Shown here: positions 26,736 to 36,086 of the stretch, piece by piece | Layout: each line of letters opens with the position of its first letter | Numbering within the stretch: the stretch's first letter is position 1 | Origin: Arsenicicoccus bolidensis DSM 15745 | Lineage (GTDB): Bacteria > Actinomycetota > Actinomycetes > Actinomycetales > Dermatophilaceae | Assembly (NCBI RefSeq): GCF_000426385.1 | Contig: NZ_AUFG01000020.1 | Span: 1-64,000 of the forward strand | Direction of reading: 5' to 3' | Length of the DNA stretch: 64,000 bases | Position numbers and translations under genes: made by a program | The notes under the pieces: model-generated | Told to the model about the DNA's origin: nothing | Databases searched by the model: none | The model's input: the letters and a program-made list of their open reading frames with translations, nothing else

Positions 26736-27622
26736 ATCAGTCCTGAGCTACGGAGGCCGGATCGGACGATCTCGGCCTGGTCGTCGGTGGCCGGGACCAG
26801 CGGCAGGCGCACGTCGGCGTGGGCGATGACGCCCAGCTCGACGAGTGCCGCCTTGGTCATGATGGCCCCCTGGGTCACGTTCATCACGGCGTCGACGACG
26901 GGCACGAGGCGGCGATGGATCTCGCGCCCCCGCTCGACGTCGCCGCCCTGGATGGCCCCCACCATCTCGGCATACGCGTCGCCGGCCACGTGGGCCACGA
27001 CGCTGACGATGCCGACGGCGCCGAGCGCCAGGTGGGAGAAGTTGGCGACGTCGTCGCCGGAGTACCACTGCAGGTCCGTGGCGCGCTGGACCTTGGTCGC
27101 GGCCCACAGGTCGCCCTTGGCGTCCTTGACGGCCACGATGCGCGGGTGGTCCGCGAGCCGGACCAGCAGGTCGGTGGGGATCGGGACGCCCGCCCGACCG
27201 GGGATGTCGTAGAGCATGACGCGCAGCTCGGTGGCGTCGGCCACGGCGCGGAAGTGCGCCTCGAGCCCGGCCACCGGGGGCTTGTTGTAGTAGGGCGTCA
27301 CGACGAGCAGCCCGTCGGCGCCCGCGTCGGCGGCCTGGCCGGCCAGCTCGATCGTGTGCCTGGTGTCGTTGGTGCCGACGCCCGCGACGACGTGCACGCC
27401 ATCGCCGACGGTCTCACGCACCAGGCGGACCAGCTCGGCCTTCTCGTCGTCCGTGGTGGTCGGCGACTCGCCGGTGGTGCCGTTGACGACGATGCCGTCG
27501 TGGCCGTGGTCGACGAGGTGGCGCGCGACCTGACGCACGCCGTCAAGGTCGATCGAGCCGTCGGGGAGCATCGGGGTCACCATGGCCGACAGGACTCGGC
27601 CGAACGCGGGTGAGGTCGTCAT
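26732..27622 (-). CDS. dapA: 4-hydroxy-tetrahydrodipicolinate synthase
   Basis: DapA condenses pyruvate with aspartate semialdehyde, the first lysine/diaminopimelate-specific step. Active-site residues are in place: T49-T50 in NGTTGESPT, Y138 in MLYDIPGRAG, R143, and the Schiff-base K166 in VAVKDAKGD. VTPYYNKPP is also typical. The protein has 296 residues. The ATG at 27622 is chosen; an upstream frame to 27691 adds a poor Trp/Pro-rich segment. It heads the dapA-rnj-EEP unit and diverges from thyA across a 256-base region containing a 19-bp hairpin and a CRP-type site. Confidence 0.95.
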   Translation of the reverse strand: MTTSPAFGRVLSAMVTPMLPDGSIDLDGVRQVARHLVDHGHDGIVVNGTTGESPTTTDDEKAELVRLVRETVGDGVHVVAGVGTNDTRHTIELAGQAADAGADGLLVVTPYYNKPPVAGLEAHFRAVADATELRVMLYDIPGRAGVPIPTDLLVRLADHPRIVAVKDAKGDLWAATKVQRATDLQWYSGDDVANFSHLALGAVGIVSVVAHVAGDAYAEMVGAIQGGDVERGREIHRRLVPVVDAVMNVTQGAIMTKAALVELGVIAHADVRLPLVPATDDQAEIVRSGLRSSGLM

Positions 27623-27691
27623 GAGGTCAATGTATCCCGGGGTGCGCGCGAGGGGCGGTGACCGCCACGGCCACGGGTCGGCGCCGGACAT

Positions 27692-27741
27692 GTGAATCGC
27701 GTAGCCACCCGCTCGGGGGTCCGGGTGGCTACGCGATTCAC
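27692..27741. repeat. Perfect 19-bp inverted repeat in the dapA/thyA divergent region
   Basis: GTGAATCGCGTAGCCACCC at 27692-27710 pairs without mismatch with GGGTGGCTACGCGATTCAC at 27723-27741 across a 12-base loop. Because it sits between two divergent promoters rather than after a gene it is not an ordinary terminator; it may be an operator, an attenuator or a small interspersed repeat. Confidence 0.9.
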
Positions 27742-27794
27742 GGACTACATCGGCAAGGAGGGCGATCTCGTTACAGCCGGGTCGCGGGAACTCG

Positions 27795-27810
27795 TGTGAC
27801 CTGGCTCACA
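27795..27810. promoter_or_regulatory. Perfect CRP/GlxR-type palindrome upstream of thyA
   Basis: TGTGACCTGGCTCACA has both half-sites exact (TGTGA and TCACA, 6-base spacer). It lies 68 bases before thyA and 172 bases before dapA. The cAMP-receptor family (Crp/GlxR) recognises this palindrome in actinobacteria. Confidence 0.65.
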
Positions 27811-27865
27811 TCGGCTGGCCGCTCTCTCGCGCCCCGTCGATGACCGTATGACGGACCCGCCCGGC

Positions 27866-27871
27866 TACCGT
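27866..27871 (+). promoter_or_regulatory. Likely -10 box of a leaderless thyA transcript
   Basis: TACCGT ends 7 bases before the ATG at 27879. There is no Shine-Dalgarno sequence. If correct, the CRP-type site at 27795-27810 would lie at about -70 to -85. Confidence 0.48.
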
Positions 27872-27878
27872 GGTCGCC

Positions 27879-28670
27879 ATGCAGCAGTACCTCGACCTCC
27901 TCGACCACGTCCTCACGACCGGGGTGGACAAGGCGGACCGCACGGGCACCGGCACGCGCAGCGTCTTCGGGCACCAGATGCGCTTCGACCTCGCCCAGGG
28001 CTTCCCGGTCCTCACGACCAAGAAGCTCCACCTGCGGTCGATCATCGGTGAGCTGCTGTGGTTCCTGCGGGGCGACACCAACGTGCGCTGGCTGCAGGAG
28101 CGCGGCATCTCCATCTGGGACGAGTGGGCCGACGCGGACGGCGAGCTCGGACCCGTCTACGGCCACCAGTGGCGGTCCTGGCCCACCCCGGACGGCCGCC
28201 ACGTCGACCAGATCGGTCAGGTGATCGCGTCGCTGCGCAGCAACCCCGACTCGCGGCGCCACATCGTCTCCGCCTGGAACGTCGCGGACGTCGACCGCAT
28301 GGCCCTGCCGCCGTGCCACACGATGTTCCAGTTCTACGTCGCCGAGGGGCGGCTGTCCTGCCAGCTCTACCAGCGCAGCGCCGACATCTTCCTCGGGGTG
28401 CCGTTCAACATCGCGTCGTACGCGCTGCTCACGATGATGGTCGCGCAGCAGACGGACCTCGAGCCGGGCGACCTCGTCCACACGCTCGGCGACGCGCACC
28501 TCTACTCCAACCACCTGGACCAGGCGCGGCTCCAGCTCACGCGCACGCCGCACCCGCTCCCCACGATGCACGTCGCGCGGCGCCCGTCGATCGACGCCTA
28601 CGAGCTCGAGGACTTCACCCTCGACGGCTACGTCGCCGACCCGAGCATCAAGGCACCGATCGCCGTATGA
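27879..28670 (+). CDS. thyA: Thymidylate synthase (ThyA type)
   Basis: ThyA methylates dUMP with methylene-tetrahydrofolate. The nucleophile is C146 in [13 protein letters not shown], and the dUMP/folate pocket is [40 protein letters not shown] is the usual early motif. The 263-residue length is standard for bacterial ThyA. The ATG at 27879 is chosen rather than the GTG three codons earlier because of the leaderless promoter box. It overlaps folA by four bases (ATGA) and shares the divergent control region with dapA. Presence of ThyA implies dependence on the coupled DHFR for folate recycling. Confidence 0.97.
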   Translation: MQQYLDLLDHVLTTGVDKADRTGTGTRSVFGHQMRFDLAQGFPVLTTKKLHLRSIIGELLWFLRGDTNVRWLQERGISIWDEWADADGELGPVYGHQWRSWPTPDGRHVDQIGQVIASLRSNPDSRRHIVSAWNVADVDRMALPPCHTMFQFYVAEGRLSCQLYQRSADIFLGVPFNIASYALLTMMVAQQTDLEPGDLVHTLGDAHLYSNHLDQARLQLTRTPHPLPTMHVARRPSIDAYELEDFTLDGYVADPSIKAPIAV

Positions 28671-29161
28671 CGTCCCGGACGCTCACCCTCGTCGCGGCCG
28701 TCGGTCGCAACGGCGCCCTCGGGCGGGACGGGCACCTGCTGTGGCAGCTGCCGGGCGATCTCCCCCGCTTCAAGGCCCTGACGCAGGGGCGTCCGCTCGT
28801 CATGGGGCGCAAGACCTACGAGTCGATCGGTCGCGCCCTGCCGGGCCGACGGACGATCGTGGTGACCCGGGACGCCAGGTGGGTCGTCCCGGATGCGGAG
28901 ACCGCGTCCTCCCTCGAGGAGGCGTTGGCGCTGGCCGGCCACGACGAGGTGCGCTGCGGCGGAGGCGGCGAGATCTATGCCCTCGCCCTGCCCCTGGCGG
29001 ACCGGCTCGAGCTGACCGAGGTGGACGACGCCCCGGACGCCGACACGTGGTTCCCCGAGATCGATCGCGCGCAGTGGCGCGAGGTCCGGCGCGAAGAGGT
29101 CGCGGCGACCCAGGCCCACCCGGGCTTCGCGTTCGTGACCTACGACCGGGTGCTGGGCTGA
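28667..29161 (+). CDS. folA: Dihydrofolate reductase
   Basis: DHFR reduces the dihydrofolate made by ThyA. The 164-residue protein shows the opening strand [60 protein letters not shown] and the [16 protein letters not shown] loop, ending with the FVTYDRVLG strand. The ATG at 28667 overlaps the thyA stop as ATGA, so both are made from one coupled message. An intact active site is expected; no truncation is seen. Confidence 0.95.
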   Translation: MTSRTLTLVAAVGRNGALGRDGHLLWQLPGDLPRFKALTQGRPLVMGRKTYESIGRALPGRRTIVVTRDARWVVPDAETASSLEEALALAGHDEVRCGGGGEIYALALPLADRLELTEVDDAPDADTWFPEIDRAQWREVRREEVAATQAHPGFAFVTYDRVLG

Positions 29162-29166
29162 CGCTC

Positions 29167-29538
29167 GTGCGCAACCGCGCCGTCCTGCTGCTGATGCTCC
29201 CGGCGATCGTCGCCGCCGTCGGGGTCGCGGTCGCCTGGACGCGGTCCCGAGAGCTGGCCGCCCGGGCTGCGGGTCGGGGTCGGGGTCGCGCGCTCGTCTG
29301 GCCGCTCACCCTCGGCGGTGCGCTGGCCGGGCTGCTCCTGGGGGTGGCCGTGGGCGTCCTGACCGGGCTCGCCGGCGGACGCGCGGACCTGGGCCGGGAC
29401 GCCATGGACGGGACCTTCCTGCTCGTCCCGGGGATGCTGGCGGGCCTCGGGGCCGGCCTCGCCCGCTGGGCGACGATCAGGGCCGTGTGGCGCCGCCAGA
29501 ACCGTTTGCGGCGACCGCGTCGACCGCGCCGGGGCTGA
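29167..29538 (+). CDS. Small hypothetical membrane protein, 123 aa
   Basis: A GTG at 29167 opens 123 codons five bases after the folA stop, so it is the third gene of the thyA-folA unit. Three hydrophobic helices are visible: AVLLLMLPAIVAAVGVAVAW, LVWPLTLGGALAGLLLGVAV and FLLVPGMLAGLGAGLARW, with basic ends (the last residues are Arg-rich). No family is recognised. An alternative is readthrough of unselected sequence, but its coding-like codon pattern and position favour a gene. Function unknown. Confidence 0.5.
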   Translation: MRNRAVLLLMLPAIVAAVGVAVAWTRSRELAARAAGRGRGRALVWPLTLGGALAGLLLGVAVGVLTGLAGGRADLGRDAMDGTFLLVPGMLAGLGAGLARWATIRAVWRRQNRLRRPRRPRRG

Positions 29539-29574
29539 ACGAGGCGCCCAGCGCGGGTCACCAGCGGCCGACGC

Positions 29575-30354
29575 TCACCACAGGCCGAGCAGCTGCCCGC
29601 CGATGCGGACGACGAAGCCGCCCACCACCACGATGAACACGATGCGGACGAAGCCCGTGCCTCGCGACACCGCCGTCCGCGCCCCGATGTAGCCGCCCGC
29701 GATGTTGGCCAGCCCCATGACGACCCCGATCGGCCACATGACGGCCCCGTGCGGGATGAAGACCACGAGGGCCGCGAGGTTGGTCGCGAAGTTGGCGATC
29801 TTGGCCTTGGCGCTGGCCTCGAGGAAGGCGTAGCCGGTCAGCCCGACCAGGGCGAAGACGAAGAACGACCCGGTGCCGGGTCCCAGCGCCCCGTCGTAGA
29901 AGCCGATGACCACCCCGATGACCAGTGCCGCCGCGAGGTGGTGCTGGCCGGAGAACCGCAGCTGGGTCGAGGCGCCGAGGCTGGGCTTGACCACGGTGTA
30001 GGCGCCCACGACGACCAGCGCCACCAGGATGATCGGGTTGAACGCCTCCTTGGGGATCCTGGTGGCCACGACCGCGCCGAGCGACGACCCGGCGAACGCC
30101 GCCACCGCGAGCGGGATCGCGGTGCGCAGGTCGGGACGCACCCGGCGGTAGTAGGTCACGGCGCTCGTGGAGGTGCCGCAGATCGAGGCCAGCTTATTGG
30201 TGGCGAGGATCTGCGCGGGCGAGGCGCCGGGCAGACCGACGAGCAGCGCGGGCAGCTGGATCAGCCCTCCCCCGCCGACGACGGCGTCGACCCAGCCCGC
30301 GCAGAACGCGGACGCCACCAGGAAGAGCACGACCTGGAGGGACAGCTCACCCAC
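29575..30354 (-). CDS. TauE/SafE-family sulfite/anion exporter-like permease
   Basis: A 259-residue membrane protein with eight predicted helices in two repeats, typical of TauE/SafE. The N-terminal half contains FLVASAFCAGWVDAVVGGGG and ATNKLASICGTSTSAVTYYR; the second half has VIGVVIGFYDGALGPGTGSF and KAKIANFATNLAALVVFIP. These GG- and NK-containing loops are the family hallmark. The substrate may be sulfite, sulfoacetate or another organic anion. The GTG start at 30354 overlaps the HAD gene stop by 8 bases, so it probably lies in a proS-HAD-TauE transcript. No sulfur-metabolism gene is nearby to name the substrate. Confidence 0.85.
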   Translation of the reverse strand: MGELSLQVVLFLVASAFCAGWVDAVVGGGGLIQLPALLVGLPGASPAQILATNKLASICGTSTSAVTYYRRVRPDLRTAIPLAVAAFAGSSLGAVVATRIPKEAFNPIILVALVVVGAYTVVKPSLGASTQLRFSGQHHLAAALVIGVVIGFYDGALGPGTGSFFVFALVGLTGYAFLEASAKAKIANFATNLAALVVFIPHGAVMWPIGVVMGLANIAGGYIGARTAVSRGTGFVRIVFIVVVGGFVVRIGGQLLGLW

Positions 30355-31060
30355 GCCCGCACCACCGGTCGACGATCGTGAGGACGTCGAGCAGCTCGTG
30401 GGCCACGGCGTCGGGCTCCGCCTCGTGCGAGACCTGCTGCGCGACGGGGATCCGCGAGTGGGGCACCCACACCGCTCGCATGCCCACCTGCTGGGGGCCG
30501 TGGACGTCCTCGAAGGACCGGTCCCCGACGTAGACGCACCGCTCCGGCTCGACGCCGACGGCGCGTGCAGCAGCGAGGAAGGCCTCGGGATGCGGCTTGG
30601 CCCAAGGGATCTCGCTCGAGTAGACGTCGGCGTCGATGAGGTGGGCGACCCCGTCCCGCTCGAAGACGCCACGGTGGTAGTCGCGGGTCCAGATGGTGTT
30701 GGACAGCACGCCGACGCGGATCCCCCGCTCGCGCAGGCCGGTCCACAACGGCTCGACCTGCGGGTCGGTGAGCGTGTGCGGCTCCCAGAAGGTCTCGTAG
30801 GCCGCCAGCCCGGCCAGCGTCGCCTCGTGCTCGGGGTCGAGGCCCACCTGCGTCAGCAGGTCCGCGAGGCGCCCAGACTCGTGGCTGGTGCGGGCACGCT
30901 GCCAGAGCTCGTCCTCGGCGAGCAGGATGCGCGCCGTGAGCTCGTGGAGCGAGCAGGCCATCGTGCCGTAGCCGCGGGAGAACTCGACCCACTGCTGGCG
31001 CAGGTCGACGTCGTGCCAGGGGGTCAGGGTGCCGCCCCAGTCGAAGATGACGGCACCCAC
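30347..31060 (-). CDS. HAD-superfamily hydrolase with altered motif I
   Basis: A 237-residue HAD-fold protein. Motif I is VIFDWGGTLTPW: the nucleophile D7 is present but the usual second Asp (D+2) is Gly. Motif II is VGVLSNTIWTR, motif III is the Lys in WAKPHPEAFLAA and motif IV is YVGDRSFEDVHGPQQVGMRA. The helical cap lies between. Loss of the D+2 acid/base suggests a non-phosphatase or altered activity, though some HAD lines with FDWGGTL exist. The GTG at 31060 gives the most compact start; no ATG is available. It ends at 30347 and overlaps the TauE start. Confidence 0.8.
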   Translation of the reverse strand: MGAVIFDWGGTLTPWHDVDLRQQWVEFSRGYGTMACSLHELTARILLAEDELWQRARTSHESGRLADLLTQVGLDPEHEATLAGLAAYETFWEPHTLTDPQVEPLWTGLRERGIRVGVLSNTIWTRDYHRGVFERDGVAHLIDADVYSSEIPWAKPHPEAFLAAARAVGVEPERCVYVGDRSFEDVHGPQQVGMRAVWVPHSRIPVAQQVSHEAEPDAVAHELLDVLTIVDRWCGRG

Positions 31061-31098
31061 CGGCGAGGTCGCCGGGTCCGGAGCGCGCGCGGGGCCGG

Positions 31099-32898
31099 TC
31101 AGGACCGCACCTCCCGGGCGATCTCGGCGACGACGTCGGCCACGGCGACCTCGCGGCGGTCGCCCGTGCGCCGGTCCTTGATCTCGACGGTGCCGTCGGC
31201 CAGGCCCTTGCCCACGACCACGATGGTCGGGACCCCGATGAGCTCGGCGTCCTTGAACTTCACGCCGGGGCTGACCTTGGCGCGGTCGTCCACGATCGAG
31301 GTGATCCCCTGCGCGGCGAGCTCGGTCACGATCCGGTCGGCCTCGACGAAGACCGCCTCGTCCTTGCCGGTCGCGACGACGTGCACGTCGGCGGGGGCGA
31401 CGTTGCGCGGCCACACCAGGCCGATCTCGTCGTGGTTGGCCTCGGCGATGGCGGCGACCGCGCGCGAGACGCCGATGCCGTAGGAGCCCATCGTGACGGT
31501 GACGAGCCGGCCGTTCTCGTCCAGCACCTTGAGACCCAGGGCCTCGGCATACTTGCGGCCGAGCTGGAAGATGTGGCCCATCTCGATGCCCCGGGCGGTG
31601 CGCAGGGTGCCGGCGCCGTCGGGCGCGACGTCGCCGTCGCGGACCTCGGCGGCCTGGACGGTCCCGTCGGCGGTGAAGTCGCGGCCGTGGACGAGGTTGA
31701 CGACGTGCACGCCGGGCTTGTTGGCCCCGGTGGCCCAGGACGAGCCGTCGGCGATGCGCGGGTCGAGCAGGTAGCGGATCCCGGTGCGGGACACCACCTC
31801 TCCCTGCTCGTCGCGCTCGACGGTCTCCCCCAGCGCGCCCGGCCCGATGTAGCCGCGGACGAGCTGCGGGTAGGCCGTGAAGTCCGCCTCGGTGAACTCC
31901 TCCACCTCGGCAGGCGCGACCTGGGCCTCGAGGCGCTTGAGGTCGACCTGACGGTCTCCGGGAAGGCCCACGACGAGGGGCTCGCGGGTGCCGTCGGGCT
32001 GCACGAGCATGACGACGACGTTCTTGAGCGTGTCGGCGGCCGTCCACGCGCGGCCGTCGTGGCGCGGGTGCTCCGCGTTGAGCATGTCGACGAGGGTCTC
32101 GATGGTCGGCGTGTCGGGGGTGTCCACCTCCTGCGCCGCCGGCACGCCCGAAGCGTCGACGGGCTCGGCCTGCGGCACGACGACGGCCTCCACGTTGGCG
32201 GCATACCCGCTGTCGTCCCGCACGAAGGTGTCCTCGCCGACCTCGCTGATCGCGAGGAACTCCTCGCTCGCCGACCCGCCCATCGCGCCCGAGGTCGCCT
32301 GGACGATGACGTAGTCGAAGCCGAGCCGGTCGAAGATCTTGACGTAGGCGTCGCGGTGGGCGTCGTAGGACTTCTGCAGCCCCTCGTCGGAGACGTCGAA
32401 GGAGTAGGAGTCCTTCATGATGAACTCGCGGCCGCGCAGCAGGCCGGCGCGGGGACGCGCCTCGTCGCGGTACTTCGTCTGGATCTGGTACAGCGACAGC
32501 GGCAGGTCCTTGTAGGAGCTGTAGAGGTCCTTGACCGCGAGGGTGAACATCTCCTCGTGCGTCGGACCGAGGAGCATGTCGGCGCCCTTGCGGTCGGTGA
32601 GGCGGAAGAGGTTGTCGCCGTACTCCGTCCACCGGTTCGTCGACTCGTAGGGCTCGCGCGGCAGCAGCGCGGGGAAGCTCAGCTCCTGCGAGATCTGGTC
32701 CATCTCCTCGCGGACGATGCCCTCGACCCGGCGAAGCACCTTGAGCCCCAGGGGGAGCCAGCTGTAGACGCCGGGCGCCGCGCGACGGACGTAGCCGGCG
32801 CGCACCAGCAGCCGGTGACCGGGCAGCTCCGCGTCGGCCGGGTCCTCGCGCAGGGTCCGCAGGAACAGGGACGACATGCGCATGATCTCACCGGACAC
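31099..32898 (-). CDS. proS: Prolyl-tRNA synthetase (bacterial type)
   Basis: A class II aminoacyl-tRNA synthetase of 599 residues. Motif 1 region is [20 protein letters not shown], motif 2 is [20 protein letters not shown] with [11 protein letters not shown], and motif 3 is [34 protein letters not shown] is also diagnostic. A large insertion (about residues 225-400) is the editing INS domain that removes mischarged alanine, typical of the bacterial form. The C-terminal anticodon domain has [20 protein letters not shown]-type sequence. A GTG at 32898 follows GAGGAG with good spacing; an ATG at 32883 is a possible shorter start. HAD and TauE genes follow. Confidence 0.96.
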   Translation of the reverse strand: MSGEIMRMSSLFLRTLREDPADAELPGHRLLVRAGYVRRAAPGVYSWLPLGLKVLRRVEGIVREEMDQISQELSFPALLPREPYESTNRWTEYGDNLFRLTDRKGADMLLGPTHEEMFTLAVKDLYSSYKDLPLSLYQIQTKYRDEARPRAGLLRGREFIMKDSYSFDVSDEGLQKSYDAHRDAYVKIFDRLGFDYVIVQATSGAMGGSASEEFLAISEVGEDTFVRDDSGYAANVEAVVVPQAEPVDASGVPAAQEVDTPDTPTIETLVDMLNAEHPRHDGRAWTAADTLKNVVVMLVQPDGTREPLVVGLPGDRQVDLKRLEAQVAPAEVEEFTEADFTAYPQLVRGYIGPGALGETVERDEQGEVVSRTGIRYLLDPRIADGSSWATGANKPGVHVVNLVHGRDFTADGTVQAAEVRDGDVAPDGAGTLRTARGIEMGHIFQLGRKYAEALGLKVLDENGRLVTVTMGSYGIGVSRAVAAIAEANHDEIGLVWPRNVAPADVHVVATGKDEAVFVEADRIVTELAAQGITSIVDDRAKVSPGVKFKDAELIGVPTIVVVGKGLADGTVEIKDRRTGDRREVAVADVVAEIAREVRS

Positions 32899-33005
32899 GG
32901 TGGGGCTCCTCGGATGGGCGAAGGTGGGACCACGGCAGGATATCGGCCCTGGCTCCTGGCCTCGACCACGTTCGGGCGTAGCCTCGGAGACGGAGGTGAG
33001 TGGTC

Positions 33006-34553
33006 GTGGAGGAGGGCGTCGAGACGCCGGGCGAGGGCGTGCGACCTGGAGGGGACGCCGGCACCGGACCCCTCACGCTGGAGGCGGGGCTGCTGGCCGC
33101 GGCGAAGTCCCTGGAGCAGGCCGTGGCGGCGGCGACGAGCGCCCACCTGCACCTCACCGAGGCGCTGGCGGCCGAGCGGACGTGGGCCCGGCCCGGCGAC
33201 GCCGTCCTCGACGAGATCCTGACGCGGCGCACCGACGTCGGGCTGTATGCCGCAGGCCTGCTCGTCGACCAGCTCCGCACCGAGGCCCGGACCGCCGCCT
33301 CGCGCTACCCCCGCCTCGGGCTGGCTGGCGAGGACGTGCTGCCGATCCCCCGCGACGAGGCGCCCGACGTGGTCGCCGCCTGGTGGCGGGACCTGGACGC
33401 CGGCGACCGTGAGGAGGTCCTGCGGCGCCACGCCCCCTGGGTGGGGCGGGCGGACGGGCTCCCCACCGCCGTGCGGCACACGGCCAACCTGCAGGTGCTC
33501 GAGGCCGAGATCGCCCGCCGCAGCCGCGAGCTCGACGTCGACACCGGCGCACCCGCCGACGAGGCCACCGTCGAGGAGGAGCGGGACCTGCGCGGCCTGC
33601 TCAAGCTCCGGGCGCTGTTCTCCGACCCCGAGCTGCTGGCCGAGGTCCCCGAGGGGCTCGCCCAGGTCTCGACCCCGCCCTCGCGTCGCTTCCTCTATCT
33701 CCTGGACGCCCGCAGCTATCCCCTGCGGACGGCCATCGCGCTCGGCGACCCCGACACCGCCACCCACCTGGTGGTGCACGTGCCCGGCACGACCACCACC
33801 GTGGACCTGCGCCTCTATCGCGAGGCCACCTGGATGTCCTGGCTGCGCGACGAGACGGTCCGCCTGCTCGGCCCCGACGCACGCGTGGCGGTGATCGACT
33901 GGATCGGCTACCAGGCGCCATACGACATCGCCACGCGAAAGGCCCTGGGAGACACGGGGATGCGCGTCCTCGTGCCCGGTGAGGCGTCCGACCCTCGATA
34001 TGCGCGGGAGGCAGCCGACCACCTGGCGCGCACCCTGGAGGGGGTGCGGGAGATCGCTCCGGCGGGGGCACGCATCGTGGCGAGCGGCCACTCCTACGGC
34101 GCGTCCGCCATGGGGCTCGCCCTCGCCCAGCTCGCCGCCCGGCACCACCACGTGGTGGACGCCGCGATGACGGCCGGCGCACCGGGCATCTTCGCCTCCC
34201 GCCTCTCCGACCTCGGGCTGGCGCCCGGCACGTTGTACGCCTGCGTCGCTCCCGGCGACCTCATCGGCATCCTGGGCATCTTCGGCGGCGAGGTGCTGCG
34301 GATCCCCGGCGTGCACCAGCTGTCCCCGCTGGCCCGACGCGTTGTCTACCCCGACGGCACCTGGACGGTGCTGCGGCCGCCGGTCGGGCACGAGCAGTAC
34401 TACCACCGCGGCACCGCGAGCCTGCTCCACCTGGCGGCCGTGGTCGCGGACGACCAGCCCCGCATCAAGCTGACGAGCCGCCCGTGGGCGATGCTCACGG
34501 GCGGCTCGTCGAGCGCCTCGGACCCCGGCGACGCGGGCGAGGCGGTGCAGTGA
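33006..34553 (+). CDS. DUF1023-type alpha/beta hydrolase
   Basis: A 515-residue protein of the actinobacterial DUF1023 alpha/beta-hydrolase family. The nucleophile elbow is [12 protein letters not shown] (G-x-S-x-G) near residue 366. Upstream there is [20 protein letters not shown] and [12 protein letters not shown], and a late His is in [15 protein letters not shown]. The first 200 residues are helical, a typical N-terminal extension. Family members are uncharacterised hydrolases. The GTG at 33006 lies 9 bases after GGAGG (32992-32996); a GTG at 33000 is too close to that site. A 15-bp hairpin (34472-34510) lies in the last codons. Confidence 0.85.
   Translation: MEEGVETPGEGVRPGGDAGTGPLTLEAGLLAAAKSLEQAVAAATSAHLHLTEALAAERTWARPGDAVLDEILTRRTDVGLYAAGLLVDQLRTEARTAASRYPRLGLAGEDVLPIPRDEAPDVVAAWWRDLDAGDREEVLRRHAPWVGRADGLPTAVRHTANLQVLEAEIARRSRELDVDTGAPADEATVEEERDLRGLLKLRALFSDPELLAEVPEGLAQVSTPPSRRFLYLLDARSYPLRTAIALGDPDTATHLVVHVPGTTTTVDLRLYREATWMSWLRDETVRLLGPDARVAVIDWIGYQAPYDIATRKALGDTGMRVLVPGEASDPRYAREAADHLARTLEGVREIAPAGARIVASGHSYGASAMGLALAQLAARHHHVVDAAMTAGAPGIFASRLSDLGLAPGTLYACVAPGDLIGILGIFGGEVLRIPGVHQLSPLARRVVYPDGTWTVLRPPVGHEQYYHRGTASLLHLAAVVADDQPRIKLTSRPWAMLTGGSSSASDPGDAGEAVQ
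34472..34510 (+). terminator. Perfect 15-bp hairpin inside the end of a coding region
   Basis: GACGAGCCGCCCGTG at 34472-34486 pairs with CACGGGCGGCTCGTC at 34496-34510 across 9 bases, inside the DUF1023 gene 40 bases before its stop. It probably ends transcription from the plus strand just after translation is complete, or attenuates it. Confidence 0.55.
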
Positions 34554-34559
34554 CGGTTC

Positions 34560-34590
34560 GATCAGTCGATCAGTCGATCGTCGATCAGTC
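34560..34590. repeat. 8-bp GATCAGTC tandem repeats between convergent genes
   Basis: GATCAGTC occurs at 34560, 34568 and 34583 with a 7-base GATCGTC between the last two. The copies span the gap between the convergent stops at 34553 and 34585 and run into the last codons of the MHS gene. Confidence 0.75.
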
Positions 34591-35916
34591 GAGCTTCTTG
34601 CCGCGCGTCTCCGGCATCGTCAGGATGATCAGCGTCGCCACCGCGGCGACTGCCGAGACGACCCAGAAGAAGCGGTCGCCCATCTGGTTCTGGTTGAGCC
34701 AGGTGATCAGGTAGGGCGCTCCCCCGCCGAAGATCGCCACCGTGATGTTGTACCAGGCGCCGATGCCGGTGGACCGGACCTCGGTCGGGAACAGCTCGGC
34801 CATGATCGCCGGCAGGATGCACGACGCGAAGGCGAACGCGGACATGCCGAGGACGTAGAGGATGGTCAGGCTCAGCAGGTCCGGCTTGATCAGCGAGGAC
34901 AAGGGCACCATCGCCACGGCATAGAACACCGTGAAGATCAGCATCATCGGCTTGCGCCCGATCTTGTCGGACAGTGCTCCCAACGGGTACTGCAGGGCGA
35001 TGAAGATGACGATCGAGATCGTGAGCGCCATGAACACGTTCTGACCCACGTCCGGGTTGGTCTTGGCGAACTTCTTGACGACGCTGGAGTTGATGGAGCC
35101 GATCAGCGTGTAGTAGGCGACGGCGAACAGCATGGTGGTGCCGACGACGTGCAGCACGGACTTGGGGTAGAGCCGCAGGGTGGTCATCAGGGGGTTCTTG
35201 ACCTTGTCGACCGCCTTGGCCTTGTGCTCCTCGAAGTGCGCCGACTCCTTGAGGTCCTTGCGCATGAACAGACCGACGAGGGCGAAGATGCCGCCGAGGA
35301 TGAACGGGATGCGCCAGCCGAACTCCGCCATCTTGGCGGGTCCCAGCGTGCGGGTGAGCCAGAAGCCGAGCGTCGTCGCCAGCAGCAGGGCGACGCCCGT
35401 GCCGATGTACATGAACGAGACGTAGCGGCCACGCCGACCTGCGGGGGCGACCTCGGACAGGTAGGCCGAGGTGTTGGACAGCTCGCCGCCGGCCGCGATC
35501 CCCTGGGCGATGCGCGCGAGGACGAGGACGAGCGGCGACCAGATCCCGATCTGGTCGTAGGTCGGCAGTGCGCCGATGACGAACGAGCCTCCGGCCATGA
35601 GCGCGACGCACACGAGCATCGCGCCGCGACGCCCCGTCAGGTCCGCGACCCGGCCCATCATCCAGCCACCCAGGGGGCGGAAGAAGAACGCGGCGCCGAA
35701 GGTCGCGAAGGTCAGCAGGAGTGCGAGGTCCTCGTTCTCCTTCGGAAAGATCTGGGTCGCGAAGTAGGTCGCGAACAGGCCGTAGATGGTCCAGTCGAAC
35801 CACTCGACCGCGTGGCCCACGGTCGCCGCGGCGATGGGCTTGACCGGGAAGGCCCCGGGTGTCGGCGTCGCCGGCGGGGGGAGGGTGGACTCGGGGGTGG
35901 GTGCAACGGTGCTCAT
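34585..35916 (-). CDS. MHS-family MFS symporter
   Basis: A 443-residue member of the metabolite:proton symporter branch of the major facilitator superfamily (typical substrates: proline/betaine, alpha-ketoglutarate, dicarboxylates). Twelve helices can be traced. The N-terminus GHAVEWFDWTIYGLFATYFA is diagnostic, followed by FFRPLGGWMMGRVADLTGRR (loop 2-3) and the matching PLGALSDKIGRKPMM in the second half. PAIMAELFPTEVRSTGIGAW is also typical. GAGGAG precedes the ATG at 35916 with proper spacing. The nearby TTGACG-CCA-CGTCAA palindrome (35978-35992) could bind its regulator. Substrate cannot be told. Confidence 0.92.
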   Translation of the reverse strand: MSTVAPTPESTLPPPATPTPGAFPVKPIAAATVGHAVEWFDWTIYGLFATYFATQIFPKENEDLALLLTFATFGAAFFFRPLGGWMMGRVADLTGRRGAMLVCVALMAGGSFVIGALPTYDQIGIWSPLVLVLARIAQGIAAGGELSNTSAYLSEVAPAGRRGRYVSFMYIGTGVALLLATTLGFWLTRTLGPAKMAEFGWRIPFILGGIFALVGLFMRKDLKESAHFEEHKAKAVDKVKNPLMTTLRLYPKSVLHVVGTTMLFAVAYYTLIGSINSSVVKKFAKTNPDVGQNVFMALTISIVIFIALQYPLGALSDKIGRKPMMLIFTVFYAVAMVPLSSLIKPDLLSLTILYVLGMSAFAFASCILPAIMAELFPTEVRSTGIGAWYNITVAIFGGGAPYLITWLNQNQMGDRFFWVVSAVAAVATLIILTMPETRGKKLD

Positions 35917-35977
35917 GCAGGCTCCTCGGGCGGGTGAGCCGTGCTCCGTCGGACGGCTCCTGGACGGAGGGTGTTGC

Positions 35978-35992
35978 TTGACGCCACGTCAA
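35978..35992. promoter_or_regulatory. Short palindrome upstream of the MHS symporter
   Basis: TTGACG-CCA-CGTCAA, a perfect 6-bp inverted repeat with a 3-base centre, lies 62 bases before the MHS start. It could be an operator; the left arm also looks like a -35 hexamer. Confidence 0.35.
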
Positions 35993-36086
35993 CGGAATGC
36001 GTCTCGCCGGTGCCCTGCGACGAACGGTCGCCCCTTCCTGACGGGCGGTCGGTGACCGCATGTCCACCCACCGACGAACGGCGCGC

